Shown piece after piece: positions 39,072 through 49,690 of a stretch of 64,000 nucleotides of DNA (within the stretch, counting starts at the first letter, position 1; every line of letters begins with the position of its first letter). Under the pieces are notes generated by a model. That model had not been told where the DNA came from. It did not search any database and saw only the letters and a list, made by a program, of their open reading frames with translations. The stretch is from CBDFNC01 sp965249895 (GTDB lineage Bacteria; Pseudomonadota; Gammaproteobacteria; Enterobacterales; CBDFNC01), in contig CBDFNC010000001.1 of NCBI GenBank assembly GCA_965249895.1, positions 992,001-1,056,000 of the forward strand, given 5' to 3'. Position numbers and translations under genes: made by a program.

Positions 39072-42000
39072 TTGTTTAAGCTTTATCATTCGAACCGACT
39101 CGATCTGCTAAAAGATTTACTGGCCATTTTAATGGACTCTGACCCATTATCAGACCCCTTTGAAGACGAGCAGATCCTGGTGCAAAGCCCTGGTATGGCA
39201 CAATGGTTAAAGCTGGAGCTGGCAAAGGCATCGGGAATTTCGGCCAATATTAATTTTCCGCTACCAGCCAGTTTTATTTGGGATATGTTTAAAGTCGTGC
39301 TGCCCGGAGTACCGGAGAAAAGCCCTTTTAATAAAGAAGCGATGGCCTGGAAGCTGATGCAGCTGTTGCCTCAATTTCTTGAATATGAGGAATTTGCTCC
39401 ATTAGCCCGTTACCTTAGTGATGATAAAGAGCAGCGGAAAAGGTACCAGCTAAGTCATAAAGTAGCGGATATATTTGACCAGTATTTAGTGTATCGACCT
39501 CAATGGATGGATGCCTGGGAGCAGGGACAGGCGGGACCAGATTGGGTGGAAGAACAAGCCTGGCAACCCATATTGTGGAGAGCCTTGGTGGATGAGGTAA
39601 AAGAAAGCCATAGCGAGGACAGTAAGGCGTATCACAGGGCCGGGCTTTATCAGGACTTTATTGACAGGTTAAATCGACAAATGACAGTGCCCGGTCTACC
39701 TAAGCGCTTATTTGTCTTCGGCATTTCGGCGCTGCCGCCAAAATATGTGGAAGCCCTGGTAGTGTTGGGGAAACATATGGATGTCCACCTTATGCTAAGC
39801 AACCCTTGCCAGGAATATTGGTCGGATATTGTAGATCCTAAATACTTAGCCAAAAAAACGGCGCAAAACCGAACCTTAATAACAGTCGAAAATAACGAAT
39901 TACTTGAAGAGCAAGGTACACCCTGGTTGGCAAAGGGTAAGCACTATAACGAAATGATAGATCAAGGAGATGCCTATCAAGTAGGTAATCCTATTCTGGC
40001 CTCCATGGGCAAATTAGTTCGTGATTTTTTACATCAACTATCAATCCTGGAGCCAGAAGAGGTACAGGCTTTTGTTGAGCTACCCGGAGAGAATCTGCTC
40101 CAACAAATTCAAAAAGATATCCTTGAGCTAAAAGATGCTTCTGAGTCCGAGCAAGGAGAGCTAGATTCCTGCGAACACAGACGTATTTTGGATATTCAGG
40201 ATACATCTCTGGAAATGGTAGCCTGCCACAGCCCGATGCGGGAAGTGGAGGTTCTGCAAGACAAGTTACTCGGAATGTTTGCTGAAAACCCTGAACTTAC
40301 TCCAAAAGATATTATAGTAATGATGCCTAATGTCGAAGATTATAGCCCTTATATTTGGGCCGTCTTCGGTAGCGAAACCCAAAGTAAGAGTATCCCGTTC
40401 TCCATATCTGATGTCAGTGCTAAGCAGGAAAATCCAGTGTTAAGCAGCTTCTTGAAGCTGCTTAAGCTTTCTGAAACTCGTTGTACCAGCGCCGAGTTAC
40501 TGGAGATTTTAGAGGTTCCAGCTATTTTGGCGCGTTTTGATATCGCCCAGCAAGAGTTTGAGCGTATCCGCCAGTGGGTGCTTGAAAGTGGTATTCGCTG
40601 GGGGTTAAACGACCTATCTGGTGAAAGATTTGATCTGCCAAATCTGACTCATAATACCTGGTTGTTTGGCCTGCGGCGTATGCTGTTAGGTTATGCAATG
40701 TCTGAGCACATGTTTGACGGGATTTTACCTTACGAAGAGTGTCAGGGCATAGAAGCCGAGCTATTAGGGAAACTTTGTTCCTTTGTCGAAGAGCTAATAC
40801 TAGCGCAACAAAGTTTGTCGCAGCAGCAGGATATAGTTCAGTGGCAACAGGCCCTAAACCAGATCCTGGAACGTTTTTATTTGGGTGAAGAGTCAGATGA
40901 ATTAGCATTGAAGCTGATCCGGGATAAGCTGGAAAACTTACATCAGCAGATCAAACAAGCGGATTTCCAGGAGTTTTTATCCCTAGCTGTTCTATATGAT
41001 TACCTTAGCGCTGCGCTTACCAATGAACGGAGCAGTCAGCGTTTTCTGGCGGGACAAGTTAATTTTTGTACCCTGATGCCCATGCGATCTATCCCGTTCA
41101 AGGTTGTGTGCCTGTTGGGCATGAATGACGGCGTATACCCGAGAAGCATTCCCGATATGGGCTTTGACCTAATGGCGGGTCACACCGAGAAAGGGGACCG
41201 CTCCCGTCGTGATGATGACAGGTACCTGTTTCTGGAAGCACTTATATCGGCGCAAGATAAATTATATATCAGCTTTGTCGGACACAGTATTCAGGACAAC
41301 AGTGAGAAAGTGCCATCTGTATTAGTGACTGAGTTATTGGATTACTGCTTACAGTCCTATGTATTAGTGCAAGATAGGGATAAGAAGGTAGAGGAGGCTC
41401 TCAAAGGTCTGGAGAACAAACTTGTCACCCACTATCCGTTGCAGGCGTTTAGCCGCCGTTACTTTAATGGTGAATTTTCTACCTATGGTGAGCAGTGGTG
41501 GTCAACGGAATCTTCGGAGGTTGTTAATAAGAGCTTTCTGGGAGAGCCTTTACCTGAGCTGGATCTGGAGCAAGAGCCAATTGAGTTGGAGAGTCTTGTT
41601 CGATTCTATCGTCACCCGAACAAGACATTTCTGAACCAAAGGTTAAAGGTTTACCTTGAGTTGAAAGATCAGACCATAGAGGAAGATGAACCTTTCTTTC
41701 TGGATGGCCTGGCCAACTATCATCTGGCGACAGAAGTGCTGGACACTTTGCTCACTGACGGATCTACTACTGAGGTGGAAACCCGCTTAAGAGCATCGGG
41801 CCAGCTACCCTTTTCGGCATTTGGTGCGTTAGCCTATGAGCGTCAGGTGGAAAAGATGGGGGAGTTGGCGGATCAGGTGAAACCTTTTGTTAAGGGTGAA
41901 GAGCAGCAAATAGAAGTCGCACTGCAAATAGGCGAAGAGCAGCTGGAAGGCTGGCTTAAGTCGTGTTATCAGGGGCAGCTTATTCGGGTCAAGCCCGCAG

Positions 42001-42476
42001 CCTTAAACGGTAAGGATATAGTGCAAAGTTGGATAGAGCACCTTTGTTTATGTGCCAGTTCGCAGCATGTTTTACCAAGCTTATTATTTGGTCGGGATGA
42101 GGCGGTGAGCTTCGCCGCCCTTGAATCCAGCTATGCGAAGGAAAAACTCGCATTATTTATTAGCTACTATCGTCGGGGCCTGTTGATGCCACTGCCATTT
42201 TTTCCTAATACCGCCTTGGCCTGGTCAAAACAGCAGACTAAAAAAGACCCTTGTGCATTATTACAGCAAGACTGGGACTCGGAGCAGCTGGAAAAAGCAC
42301 GAGGAAAAGCGCTGGACAGATTTAACGGTACTTTTGTGTTATTGGGTGAGGGAGATGATCCCTATATTCAGCGCTGCTACCCTGAGTTAGAGCCTCACCT
42401 TGCCAAGTTTGAAGTAATTTGTTGTCAGCTGTTTGGACCTTTACTGGACAATATGGAGCCCATCAAGGAAGATTAG
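39072..42476 (+). CDS. recC: Exodeoxyribonuclease V subunit RecC
   Basis: Chi-recognising scaffold of RecBCD, with a helicase-like fold that has lost ATPase and nuclease activity. The N-terminus MFKLYHSNRLDLLKDLL, VQSPGMAQWL and FPLPASFIWDMF are diagnostic. The start is TTG at 39072 with only a weak ribosome binding site; no better codon precedes the conserved N-terminus. 1134 aa against 1122 in E. coli. It is separated from recB by a gene on the opposite strand and not by ptrA. Confidence 0.95.
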   Translation: MFKLYHSNRLDLLKDLLAILMDSDPLSDPFEDEQILVQSPGMAQWLKLELAKASGISANINFPLPASFIWDMFKVVLPGVPEKSPFNKEAMAWKLMQLLPQFLEYEEFAPLARYLSDDKEQRKRYQLSHKVADIFDQYLVYRPQWMDAWEQGQAGPDWVEEQAWQPILWRALVDEVKESHSEDSKAYHRAGLYQDFIDRLNRQMTVPGLPKRLFVFGISALPPKYVEALVVLGKHMDVHLMLSNPCQEYWSDIVDPKYLAKKTAQNRTLITVENNELLEEQGTPWLAKGKHYNEMIDQGDAYQVGNPILASMGKLVRDFLHQLSILEPEEVQAFVELPGENLLQQIQKDILELKDASESEQGELDSCEHRRILDIQDTSLEMVACHSPMREVEVLQDKLLGMFAENPELTPKDIIVMMPNVEDYSPYIWAVFGSETQSKSIPFSISDVSAKQENPVLSSFLKLLKLSETRCTSAELLEILEVPAILARFDIAQQEFERIRQWVLESGIRWGLNDLSGERFDLPNLTHNTWLFGLRRMLLGYAMSEHMFDGILPYEECQGIEAELLGKLCSFVEELILAQQSLSQQQDIVQWQQALNQILERFYLGEESDELALKLIRDKLENLHQQIKQADFQEFLSLAVLYDYLSAALTNERSSQRFLAGQVNFCTLMPMRSIPFKVVCLLGMNDGVYPRSIPDMGFDLMAGHTEKGDRSRRDDDRYLFLEALISAQDKLYISFVGHSIQDNSEKVPSVLVTELLDYCLQSYVLVQDRDKKVEEALKGLENKLVTHYPLQAFSRRYFNGEFSTYGEQWWSTESSEVVNKSFLGEPLPELDLEQEPIELESLVRFYRHPNKTFLNQRLKVYLELKDQTIEEDEPFFLDGLANYHLATEVLDTLLTDGSTTEVETRLRASGQLPFSAFGALAYERQVEKMGELADQVKPFVKGEEQQIEVALQIGEEQLEGWLKSCYQGQLIRVKPAALNGKDIVQSWIEHLCLCASSQHVLPSLLFGRDEAVSFAALESSYAKEKLALFISYYRRGLLMPLPFFPNTALAWSKQQTKKDPCALLQQDWDSEQLEKARGKALDRFNGTFVLLGEGDDPYIQRCYPELEPHLAKFEVICCQLFGPLLDNMEPIKED

Positions 42477-42532
42477 TGCGCGAGCTGTGGGTTCTCTGTG
42501 GTATTGAAACCACAGAGAAGCCAATTCGCCCG

Positions 42533-43621
42533 TTAGTTTTTATCTTGATAGTCGAGGAAGTCTTTGAATTCAGTCTGATAAAGGTTAAATAACACCAGAG
42601 TGACAGCGATGACGATGGGGCCGTAGATAAGCCCCATTAAACCAAAGACACTGATCCCCCCCATCAGGGAGAAAAAGATCACCACAGTACTCATTGATGA
42701 GGCACCCTGCATAAACATAGGTCGCAGGAAGTTGTCGATAGAGCCCACCACAAGCACACCCCATACCAGTAAGAAGCTAGCCCATTGCCACTCCCCGGTG
42801 ATAAACAGAAACAGCGTGGCGGGAAACCAAATAAGCGCCGTGCCTACCACAGGGATCAGTGATGCAAAGGCCATCATGGTGCCCCAAAACAGCGCGGGAA
42901 TACCGACAATCCAAAATCCGATGCCACCGACAATGCCCTGACAGATAGCGGTTAAGAATGAGCCCAACAAGGCTGACTTGGATACACTCTGGATCTCTGA
43001 GATTAAGATCTCTTCCTGGCTACGAGAGAGAGGAATGGCATGATGGAGAAAGTCGACTAACTTGTCGTAATCCCTCAAGGTAAAAAACAGCACAAATAAC
43101 ATCAGGATAAAACTAAAAATAAAGCTGGAAATATCACCGGCAAACCTGGCGCTTAGGCCCAGCGCATTCTTACCCAGGTCGGATGCAAAACTTACCAAGT
43201 CTTCAGTTAAGGTTTGGCCGCCTAAGTGCTCTATAGGAATATATAGCGATACAAATTGATAGAGTTCGCTGACTAAGGGGTGTGTGAGTAGCGTATCGAC
43301 CCCACCTTGCTGAACCCAATGTAATACTGTCTTCGAGTAACCTATGGCCTGGCCCAATATGGCCATAAAAACAAAGAGCATAGGGATAAGGATCACGAAA
43401 GTGAGCAAGAGGCAGCTGACAGTTGCCGCCAGGTTATTTTTACCGGCCAGTTTTTTTTCGATTAATGCGTGAATTGGGTGGCACAGCAGGGCAAAAATTA
43501 AAGCGATAACAATAGGTTCAATATAAGGGGACAGTAGGGCATAACTGGCGAAAGCTGAGGCGGCCAGAGCGACTAACAGAATAATCCGCCCAGGATTTTG
43601 TCCTAGTGGGTCCAGTTTCAT
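42533..43621 (-). CDS. AI-2E family transporter / PerM permease
   Basis: Integral membrane protein of 362 aa with about eight hydrophobic helices and the family C-terminal segment GGISVFGLMGLIYGPI. Members include PerM, TqsA (autoinducer-2 export) and Na+/H+ antiporters, so the substrate is open. AAGGAA precedes the ATG. The gene lies antisense between recC and recB, an unrelated insert in a DNA-repair locus. Confidence 0.88.
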   Translation of the reverse strand: MKLDPLGQNPGRIILLVALAASAFASYALLSPYIEPIVIALIFALLCHPIHALIEKKLAGKNNLAATVSCLLLTFVILIPMLFVFMAILGQAIGYSKTVLHWVQQGGVDTLLTHPLVSELYQFVSLYIPIEHLGGQTLTEDLVSFASDLGKNALGLSARFAGDISSFIFSFILMLFVLFFTLRDYDKLVDFLHHAIPLSRSQEEILISEIQSVSKSALLGSFLTAICQGIVGGIGFWIVGIPALFWGTMMAFASLIPVVGTALIWFPATLFLFITGEWQWASFLLVWGVLVVGSIDNFLRPMFMQGASSMSTVVIFFSLMGGISVFGLMGLIYGPIVIAVTLVLFNLYQTEFKDFLDYQDKN

Positions 43622-43772
43622 ATGGCTTTCCTTAAATTTTTAGCCAATGTACGCGGGCTCAGCTCGGCTGACAAGTGATTGGTTTGATTCCTTGCCTAAG
43701 CCAGCTATCAGTTGCCGGATTAATTAGACCTAACTTATAATGCCTGCAAATTCTTAATAGATAGGCTGTTAG

Positions 43773-46700
43773 ATGGCACAACCCCTAAATGCTGTTAGCT
43801 TTCCTCTTCATGGAGAGCGGTTGATTGAAGCGAGTGCGGGTACGGGTAAAACCTATACCATCGCCAGCCTGTTTTTGCGTTTGCTACTTGGCCACGGTAA
43901 AGTGGATAACAAACACCCCAGCCCGTTAACTGTGGATCAAATATTGGTGGTGACCTTTACCGAGGCGGCCACCGCCGAATTAAGGGACAGGATCCGCAGA
44001 CGAATATTTGAGGCGCGGCTCACCTTTATTCGGGAAGAAGCCGATGACCCATTCGGTCAGGCGTTGCTGGACGAGACGCCTGATTGGACCCAGGCCATCC
44101 GCACCTTAAGAGATGCCCAGCGGCAAATGGACGAAGCGGCCATATATACAATTCACGGCTTTTGTCAGCGGATGCTTAAACAAAATGCGTTTGAGTCTGG
44201 CAGCCTATTTGAGTCCGAGTTTATTACCGATGAAAGCCAGATAAAGTCCCAAGCCGTGGCCGATTTTTGGCGTAGTCATTTCTATGGTGCGGACAAGGAT
44301 CTGGCAAGAGTGTTGGTATCCTGCTGGCAATCTCCTGACGCTTTGCTTGGGGAGATTGCGGCTTATCTGCCTAAACACGAACTAACGCTGCTGACGCCTA
44401 TTGATGAAGCCAGCCTGGAGCAGCAACACCAGGATATTATCCGGGCCATTGGTGAGTTTAAGGGGTTGTGGCTTAGTAATGAGGATGATCTGCAAGCCCT
44501 GATCTCTGGCTCTGGGGTCGATAAGCGCAGCTATTCCAAGAAAAACTTGCCTAACTGGTTGTCTCAGATAAACCAATGGGCGAATACTTCGACCCGTGAT
44601 TATGCTATCCCGGATAACCTGGTTCGTTTTCGCCAGGATGTGCTGATGGAAAAAACCAAAAAAGGTGAGCCCCCGATCAGTGGGCTGTTTACGGCCTGCG
44701 AGACCCTGTTAGATGCTTCCCTTAGTATCAAAGAGCAGGTGTTGGCCAGGGCCATCAACTGGATAAAGGAACGGTTGTCGAAAACTAAGTCCAAGAGCAT
44801 GGAGTTAAGCTTTGATGATTTACTGCTTAACCTGAGTCATGCCTTAAGCGGGCCGGCGCAAGAAGCCTTAGCAAGCCGGATCCGGGAAGCTTATCCGGTG
44901 GCAATGATCGATGAGTTTCAGGATACGGACCCCATGCAATACAGGATCTTTAAGACTATCTATGCTCAGCAGCCTACTACAGGTTTGTTTATGATAGGGG
45001 ATCCTAAACAGGCGATATATGGCTTTCGTGGCGCCGATATTTTCACCTACATCAAAGCCAGGCGAGTAGTGTCCGCTCACTACACGCTGGAGAATAACTT
45101 CCGCTCCTCGAAACAGATGATAAACAGTGTTAACACCCTGTTCGAAAGGGCCGACAAGCCATTTATCTATCATCAAGATATTCAGTTCGAGCCGGTCAAT
45201 TTCCCTAGTTTTAAAGCCGACTCCCAGTTGATATTAGAAGGACAGCAAGCCGGAGCCATGCAGCTTTGGTTAGATGAGCCAGAGTCCGGAATTATCAATA
45301 AGAACGATTATCAAAATAACATGGCGCTGGCCACCGCCAACGAAGTTAACCGGTTATTAACTCTTTCCCAGCAAGGGTTGGCCTTTATCAGCCAACCGGG
45401 TAAAGAAAGCCAAGCCCTTAAGGCGGGTAGTATCGCCGTATTGGTGAGGACAGGAAGAGAGGCGCAAAAAGTCAGGGCTGCTTTATCCGCTCAGCAAATA
45501 AAGAGTGTTTACCTTTCTAACCGTGACAGCGTTTACTCTGGTCAGGAAGCGCTGGATATCTATCGTGTACTGGCGGCTTGTATTGAACCTACTAACGACA
45601 GATTACTAAGAGCTGTGATGGCGACCCCCCTGATGGATCAGGCGGCGTTAGAGCTGGATCAGCTGTTCAGTGATGAAAAAGCATGGGAAGCCCTGGTAGT
45701 CGAGTTTGTTGACTACGCACAATTATGGCAACGTCGCGGTGTATTACCCATGCTGCGCAGATTGTTACAGCAGCGACAGATAAGTCAACGCTTGCTGGCT
45801 TTGCCAGGGGGAGAGCGCAGCCTGACCGACCTGCTGCACTTAGGGGAATTATTGCAGCACGCCAGTGGGGAACTTGATGGGGTACACGGATTATTACGCT
45901 GGCTAGGGCAGCAACTGGCTCAGCCCAATGGTAATAGTGAAGAGCAGCAATTGCGCCTTGAAAGTGATCAGAACCTGGTGCAAATAGTAACCATTCACAA
46001 GTCCAAAGGGCTGGAATACGATCTGGTTTTTTTACCCTTTGTCTGCAGTTTTCGTGCGGAAAAAGCTGCCCTTTACCATGATGAGGAAAGCCAGAAAACA
46101 GTGCTGGACCTCAGTAAGGATCCGGATAGTCTGGTTAAGGCGGATAAAGAAAGGTTAGCGGAAGACTTAAGGTTGTTATATGTGGCACTTACTCGTAGCG
46201 TGTATTCCTGTTACCTGGGGCTAGCTCCCCTGCGAAGTGGTCGTGGTAAATCGACCAATACGGATTTGTTTCGCAGTGCCATAGGTTATCTGTTAACCGG
46301 TAGTGAGCCCAGTGATTTGACGGCATTAAAACTGGCATTATCACAGTTGGTCGAGCAATCTGGTGCAGTACTCAGTTCGCCACCGTTACACGCCCCGGGT
46401 ATTTATCAGCCGATGAAGGAGCAAGTTGAATCAGTCGCCCCCCTCACGTTTAATACGAGCATAGAAAAAGACTGGTGGGTTACCAGCTATTCAGCCCTTT
46501 CCCGTAGCCATGGCCCCTCTCATACGTATTTGCCGGGTTTCGACGCCGAACTGATTGAAGAAGCAAAGGATTCGGGTGTAGAGGAATTTAACGTATTTAC
46601 CTTTCCTAAGGGTGCCGGACCCGGCACCTTTTTGCACGAATTATTTGAGGCGCTGGATTTTCCTAATGCCAAGGGAGAGGAGTTGTCGAAAATAGTAGCT

Positions 46701-47306
46701 GAAAAGTTAGAGCTGGGAGGTTTTGAACCCCACTGGCAACGTGTGTTGGAAGACTGGGTCACAGATGTTCTGGATGCTGAATTGATTCCCGAATTGAAAC
46801 TTAGAAACTTAACCCGGCAACAGATAAAGGTAGAAATGGAGTTTTTCTTGCCCATGGCAAATATCTCTGCCTCCCGGTTAACCCAGCTTAGTCGACAGTT
46901 TGATCACTTATCCATGTCGGCGCCGGCGCTGTCATTTTCCGATGTGCAGGGAATGCTGAAAGGGTTTATCGATTTAACCTTTGAATTTGAAGGTAAGTAT
47001 TATGTGCTGGATTACAAGTCCAACTTTTTGGGAAGCCAGCTGGAAGATTACGGCCAGGCAAACCTGGCCCAGGCGATGACATCACATAGGTATGACTTGC
47101 AATATCAGCTTTATAGCCTGGCTCTGCATCGTTTACTGGCGCAGCGGATCAAAGGTTATGACTATGATCAACACTTTGGCGGTGTGTTTTACCTGTTTTT
47201 ACGCGGTATGCAGCCAGGTGGAGATGGGGTGTTTTTTAACAGACCCAAGCGTGAATTTATCGAATCCCTGGACAAGTTATTTAAAGGGGAGGCGGTGACG
47301 TGTTAA
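43773..47306 (+). CDS. recB: Exodeoxyribonuclease V subunit RecB
   Basis: 3'-5' SF1 helicase plus nuclease of RecBCD, which resects double-strand breaks and loads RecA. Walker A AGTGKT lies at 22-27, the helicase motifs include TFTEAATAELRDRI, DEFQDTDPMQY and HKSKGLEYD, and the C-terminal nuclease site has GFIDLTFEF and LDYKSNF. 1177 aa, full length. It overlaps recD by 7 bp. Confidence 0.97.
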   Translation: MAQPLNAVSFPLHGERLIEASAGTGKTYTIASLFLRLLLGHGKVDNKHPSPLTVDQILVVTFTEAATAELRDRIRRRIFEARLTFIREEADDPFGQALLDETPDWTQAIRTLRDAQRQMDEAAIYTIHGFCQRMLKQNAFESGSLFESEFITDESQIKSQAVADFWRSHFYGADKDLARVLVSCWQSPDALLGEIAAYLPKHELTLLTPIDEASLEQQHQDIIRAIGEFKGLWLSNEDDLQALISGSGVDKRSYSKKNLPNWLSQINQWANTSTRDYAIPDNLVRFRQDVLMEKTKKGEPPISGLFTACETLLDASLSIKEQVLARAINWIKERLSKTKSKSMELSFDDLLLNLSHALSGPAQEALASRIREAYPVAMIDEFQDTDPMQYRIFKTIYAQQPTTGLFMIGDPKQAIYGFRGADIFTYIKARRVVSAHYTLENNFRSSKQMINSVNTLFERADKPFIYHQDIQFEPVNFPSFKADSQLILEGQQAGAMQLWLDEPESGIINKNDYQNNMALATANEVNRLLTLSQQGLAFISQPGKESQALKAGSIAVLVRTGREAQKVRAALSAQQIKSVYLSNRDSVYSGQEALDIYRVLAACIEPTNDRLLRAVMATPLMDQAALELDQLFSDEKAWEALVVEFVDYAQLWQRRGVLPMLRRLLQQRQISQRLLALPGGERSLTDLLHLGELLQHASGELDGVHGLLRWLGQQLAQPNGNSEEQQLRLESDQNLVQIVTIHKSKGLEYDLVFLPFVCSFRAEKAALYHDEESQKTVLDLSKDPDSLVKADKERLAEDLRLLYVALTRSVYSCYLGLAPLRSGRGKSTNTDLFRSAIGYLLTGSEPSDLTALKLALSQLVEQSGAVLSSPPLHAPGIYQPMKEQVESVAPLTFNTSIEKDWWVTSYSALSRSHGPSHTYLPGFDAELIEEAKDSGVEEFNVFTFPKGAGPGTFLHELFEALDFPNAKGEELSKIVAEKLELGGFEPHWQRVLEDWVTDVLDAELIPELKLRNLTRQQIKVEMEFFLPMANISASRLTQLSRQFDHLSMSAPALSFSDVQGMLKGFIDLTFEFEGKYYVLDYKSNFLGSQLEDYGQANLAQAMTSHRYDLQYQLYSLALHRLLAQRIKGYDYDQHFGGVFYLFLRGMQPGGDGVFFNRPKREFIESLDKLFKGEAVTC

Positions 47307-49285
47307 GTCAATTAAAGCAATTAGCGGCAGACAAGCAGATCCGCCTACTGGACTACCAGTTTGCGCAATTTATTGCCGAGCGTGGTGGTGATCCGTTAAC
47401 CCAGTTATGCAGCGCCTTGGTAAGTTTTGAATTAGGTAAAGGTAATGTCTGCTTGGTATTAGAAGAGCTGGACCAATTATTTGACTTGCCTTCGAAGCAA
47501 CTCTTCGAACTGGTGCCGCCCGTAGAGAATTGGCCAGAGCATTTGGCCCGCAGCCACTGTGTCGGGTCAGGAGCACCGTTAGTTATCTGGTCTAATCGAC
47601 TTTATTTATCTCGGTATTTCAACTTTGAACAGCAGGTGGTTGCCAGGTTAGCCCACACTGAAGTTAAAGCGCCAATCGATGGGTTGCAGGAGCACCTGAG
47701 TCAGCTGTTTTCTCGCGATTATGATTTTCTGTACCGCAGTTTTTCACAGTCACCTCAATTAACGGCGCAGGAGTTCGCCAATAAATACTTGGACTTAGTT
47801 GATCCCAGCCAGGTGAACTGGAAAGCGCTACAAGATTTGCTGGAAAAGGCGAGTAGTGGCGCTGATTTGGCGGGTTTGGCAGAGCTAGTCCCTCAGCAAG
47901 CCTGTTTAAACTGGCAAAAAGTTGCTGTGGCTGTGGCGGCCACCAGTCAGGTTTCGGTTATCTCAGGAGGGCCGGGAACCGGCAAAACCACCACCGTCAG
48001 CAAACTATTGGCGCTACTGGTCCGTCAGGGGCTGGAGCAAAACAAGGAGCTGCACATTAAGCTGGCAGCGCCTACGGGAAAAGCAGCGGCCAGGCTCACC
48101 GAGTCAATAACTGGCGCACTAGGTCAGTTGGCATTAGCGAAAGAGGTGACCGAGCTGATCCCCACACAAGCCAGCACCATACACCGCTTGCTTGGGGTGA
48201 TTCCCGGGCGTAGTGTGTTCAGGCGCAATCAGGATAATCCTTTGCACCTGGATGTGCTGGTGGTTGATGAAGCTTCTATGGTGGATCTGCCGTTAATGGC
48301 CAAGCTACTCCAGGCGTTACCACCAGGGGCCAAGTTAGTGCTGCTTGGTGATAAGGACCAGCTGGCCTCAGTAGAAGCCGGCTCGGTATTAGGGGATATT
48401 TGCAGCTTTGCCGAAACTGGTTATGGCCCGGAAAAAGCCAGTCAGTTGTCCGCCTTAACCGGGTACAAGTTGAGTGTCACATCAAGTGGTAGCGGCTCTG
48501 GGATTAACAACCAGCTGTGTTTATTAAGAAAAAGCTACCGTTTTGATGCCAACTCTGGCATCGGCACTTTGGCCAGGGCGGTGAACAGCGGGCAAACAAA
48601 ACTGATACCAGGGCTGTGGGACAGCTTTGGTGATATCAGGCAAACTGATTTAAACGAGCGTGGTTACCAGGACTTATTATCCTTATGTCTGTCTGGTTAT
48701 TCCCCCTATTTACACCTGTTACGGGAAAGTGCAGCAGCGGTGCAAGACAAGGCCAGATCGGCGCTTGCGGCATTTAACCGGTTTCAGCTCTTGTGTGCTG
48801 TGCGAGAGGGGTATTTTGGGGTTAAAGAGCTTAACGACAAGATTGAAGGTTTATTGCGGAAAAAGGGGTTGTTACCCACAGGTGAGTTTTGGTATCCGGG
48901 CAGACCGGTTATCATAATGCAAAATGACCATGGACTGGGTCTATTTAATGGCGATATAGGTATTTGCCTGGCGGATGAAGCAGGTAAATTAAGGGTGTAT
49001 TTCGAATTGTCCGATGGTTTGATCCATGATTTCCTGCCTAGCCGGTTGCCGCAACACGAAACTGTATTTGCCATGACAGTGCATAAAAGCCAGGGGTCGG
49101 AGTTTGCTCATACAGTACTGGTGCTGCCGGACCAAATGAACCCGGTATTAAGTAGGGAGTTAGTCTATACGGGGATCACCCGGGCGAAAAAGCAACTGGA
49201 TCTGTTTGCCAGACCACAAATTTTGGCATTGGCAGTAAAACAAAAAACACAAAGGGCGAGCGGCTTGGCGATGGCCTTGGCTTAA
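47300..49285 (+). CDS. recD: Exodeoxyribonuclease V subunit RecD
   Basis: 5'-3' SF1B helicase of RecBCD, the faster motor before Chi. Walker A GGPGTGKT lies at 223-230; DVLVVDEASMVDL (Walker B) and the C-terminal TVHKSQGSEF follow. The start is GTG at 47300 inside the recB end. 661 aa against 608 in E. coli; the extra length includes a segment at about 380-400 rich in Ser and Gly (SVTSSGSGSG). Confidence 0.95.
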   Translation: MLSQLKQLAADKQIRLLDYQFAQFIAERGGDPLTQLCSALVSFELGKGNVCLVLEELDQLFDLPSKQLFELVPPVENWPEHLARSHCVGSGAPLVIWSNRLYLSRYFNFEQQVVARLAHTEVKAPIDGLQEHLSQLFSRDYDFLYRSFSQSPQLTAQEFANKYLDLVDPSQVNWKALQDLLEKASSGADLAGLAELVPQQACLNWQKVAVAVAATSQVSVISGGPGTGKTTTVSKLLALLVRQGLEQNKELHIKLAAPTGKAAARLTESITGALGQLALAKEVTELIPTQASTIHRLLGVIPGRSVFRRNQDNPLHLDVLVVDEASMVDLPLMAKLLQALPPGAKLVLLGDKDQLASVEAGSVLGDICSFAETGYGPEKASQLSALTGYKLSVTSSGSGSGINNQLCLLRKSYRFDANSGIGTLARAVNSGQTKLIPGLWDSFGDIRQTDLNERGYQDLLSLCLSGYSPYLHLLRESAAAVQDKARSALAAFNRFQLLCAVREGYFGVKELNDKIEGLLRKKGLLPTGEFWYPGRPVIIMQNDHGLGLFNGDIGICLADEAGKLRVYFELSDGLIHDFLPSRLPQHETVFAMTVHKSQGSEFAHTVLVLPDQMNPVLSRELVYTGITRAKKQLDLFARPQILALAVKQKTQRASGLAMALA

Positions 49286-49310
49286 AGCCCGTTAACAAAG
49301 GTTTAGACGT

Positions 49311-49637
49311 ATGCATATTAATTTCGAATTTTCAGATATATATGATTGGCAAGATTTTCATATTGCCAGCTTTAAAGCGTTCGGTTTTGCCGGATATTAC
49401 GACAACAATATGGATGCCTGGGTGGAAGGTGTCGCCAGTATTATTGACCCGGACGGGGAGATGACAGGTTTGCAGTTGCCTCATGATGAGGTCCTCACCA
49501 TAGAGGTAACAGGCACGGAGCAAATTATTCAGAATTGTCCGGAAGTCCTGTTAGGTTTTGTGGAAGGCACGGCTGCGGTAAATCAGCGCTTCGCCGATGA
49601 AGGGATTGAGGCACGTATAGCGCTGGTGGTTAGCTAA
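49311..49637 (+). CDS. Barstar-family protein, no barnase partner nearby
   Basis: 108 aa resembling the barstar/barnase-inhibitor family: an early strand, DWQDFHIASF, YYDNNMDAWVEG (matching barstar's YYGENLDALWDC region), a middle strand after PHDEVLTIEV and a C-terminal strand RIALVV. Family members bind and block barnase-type ribonucleases or polymorphic-toxin nucleases. No such toxin gene lies within several kb, so its role here is unclear; it may be an orphan immunity protein. AAAGG precedes the ATG. The assignment is by pattern, moderately sure. Confidence 0.7.
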   Translation: MHINFEFSDIYDWQDFHIASFKAFGFAGYYDNNMDAWVEGVASIIDPDGEMTGLQLPHDEVLTIEVTGTEQIIQNCPEVLLGFVEGTAAVNQRFADEGIEARIALVVS

Positions 49638-49690
49638 GTGGCCACCGGGTTTGTCCCTCAGCAGTTAGCTATACCAAGTGACAAGCCCGC

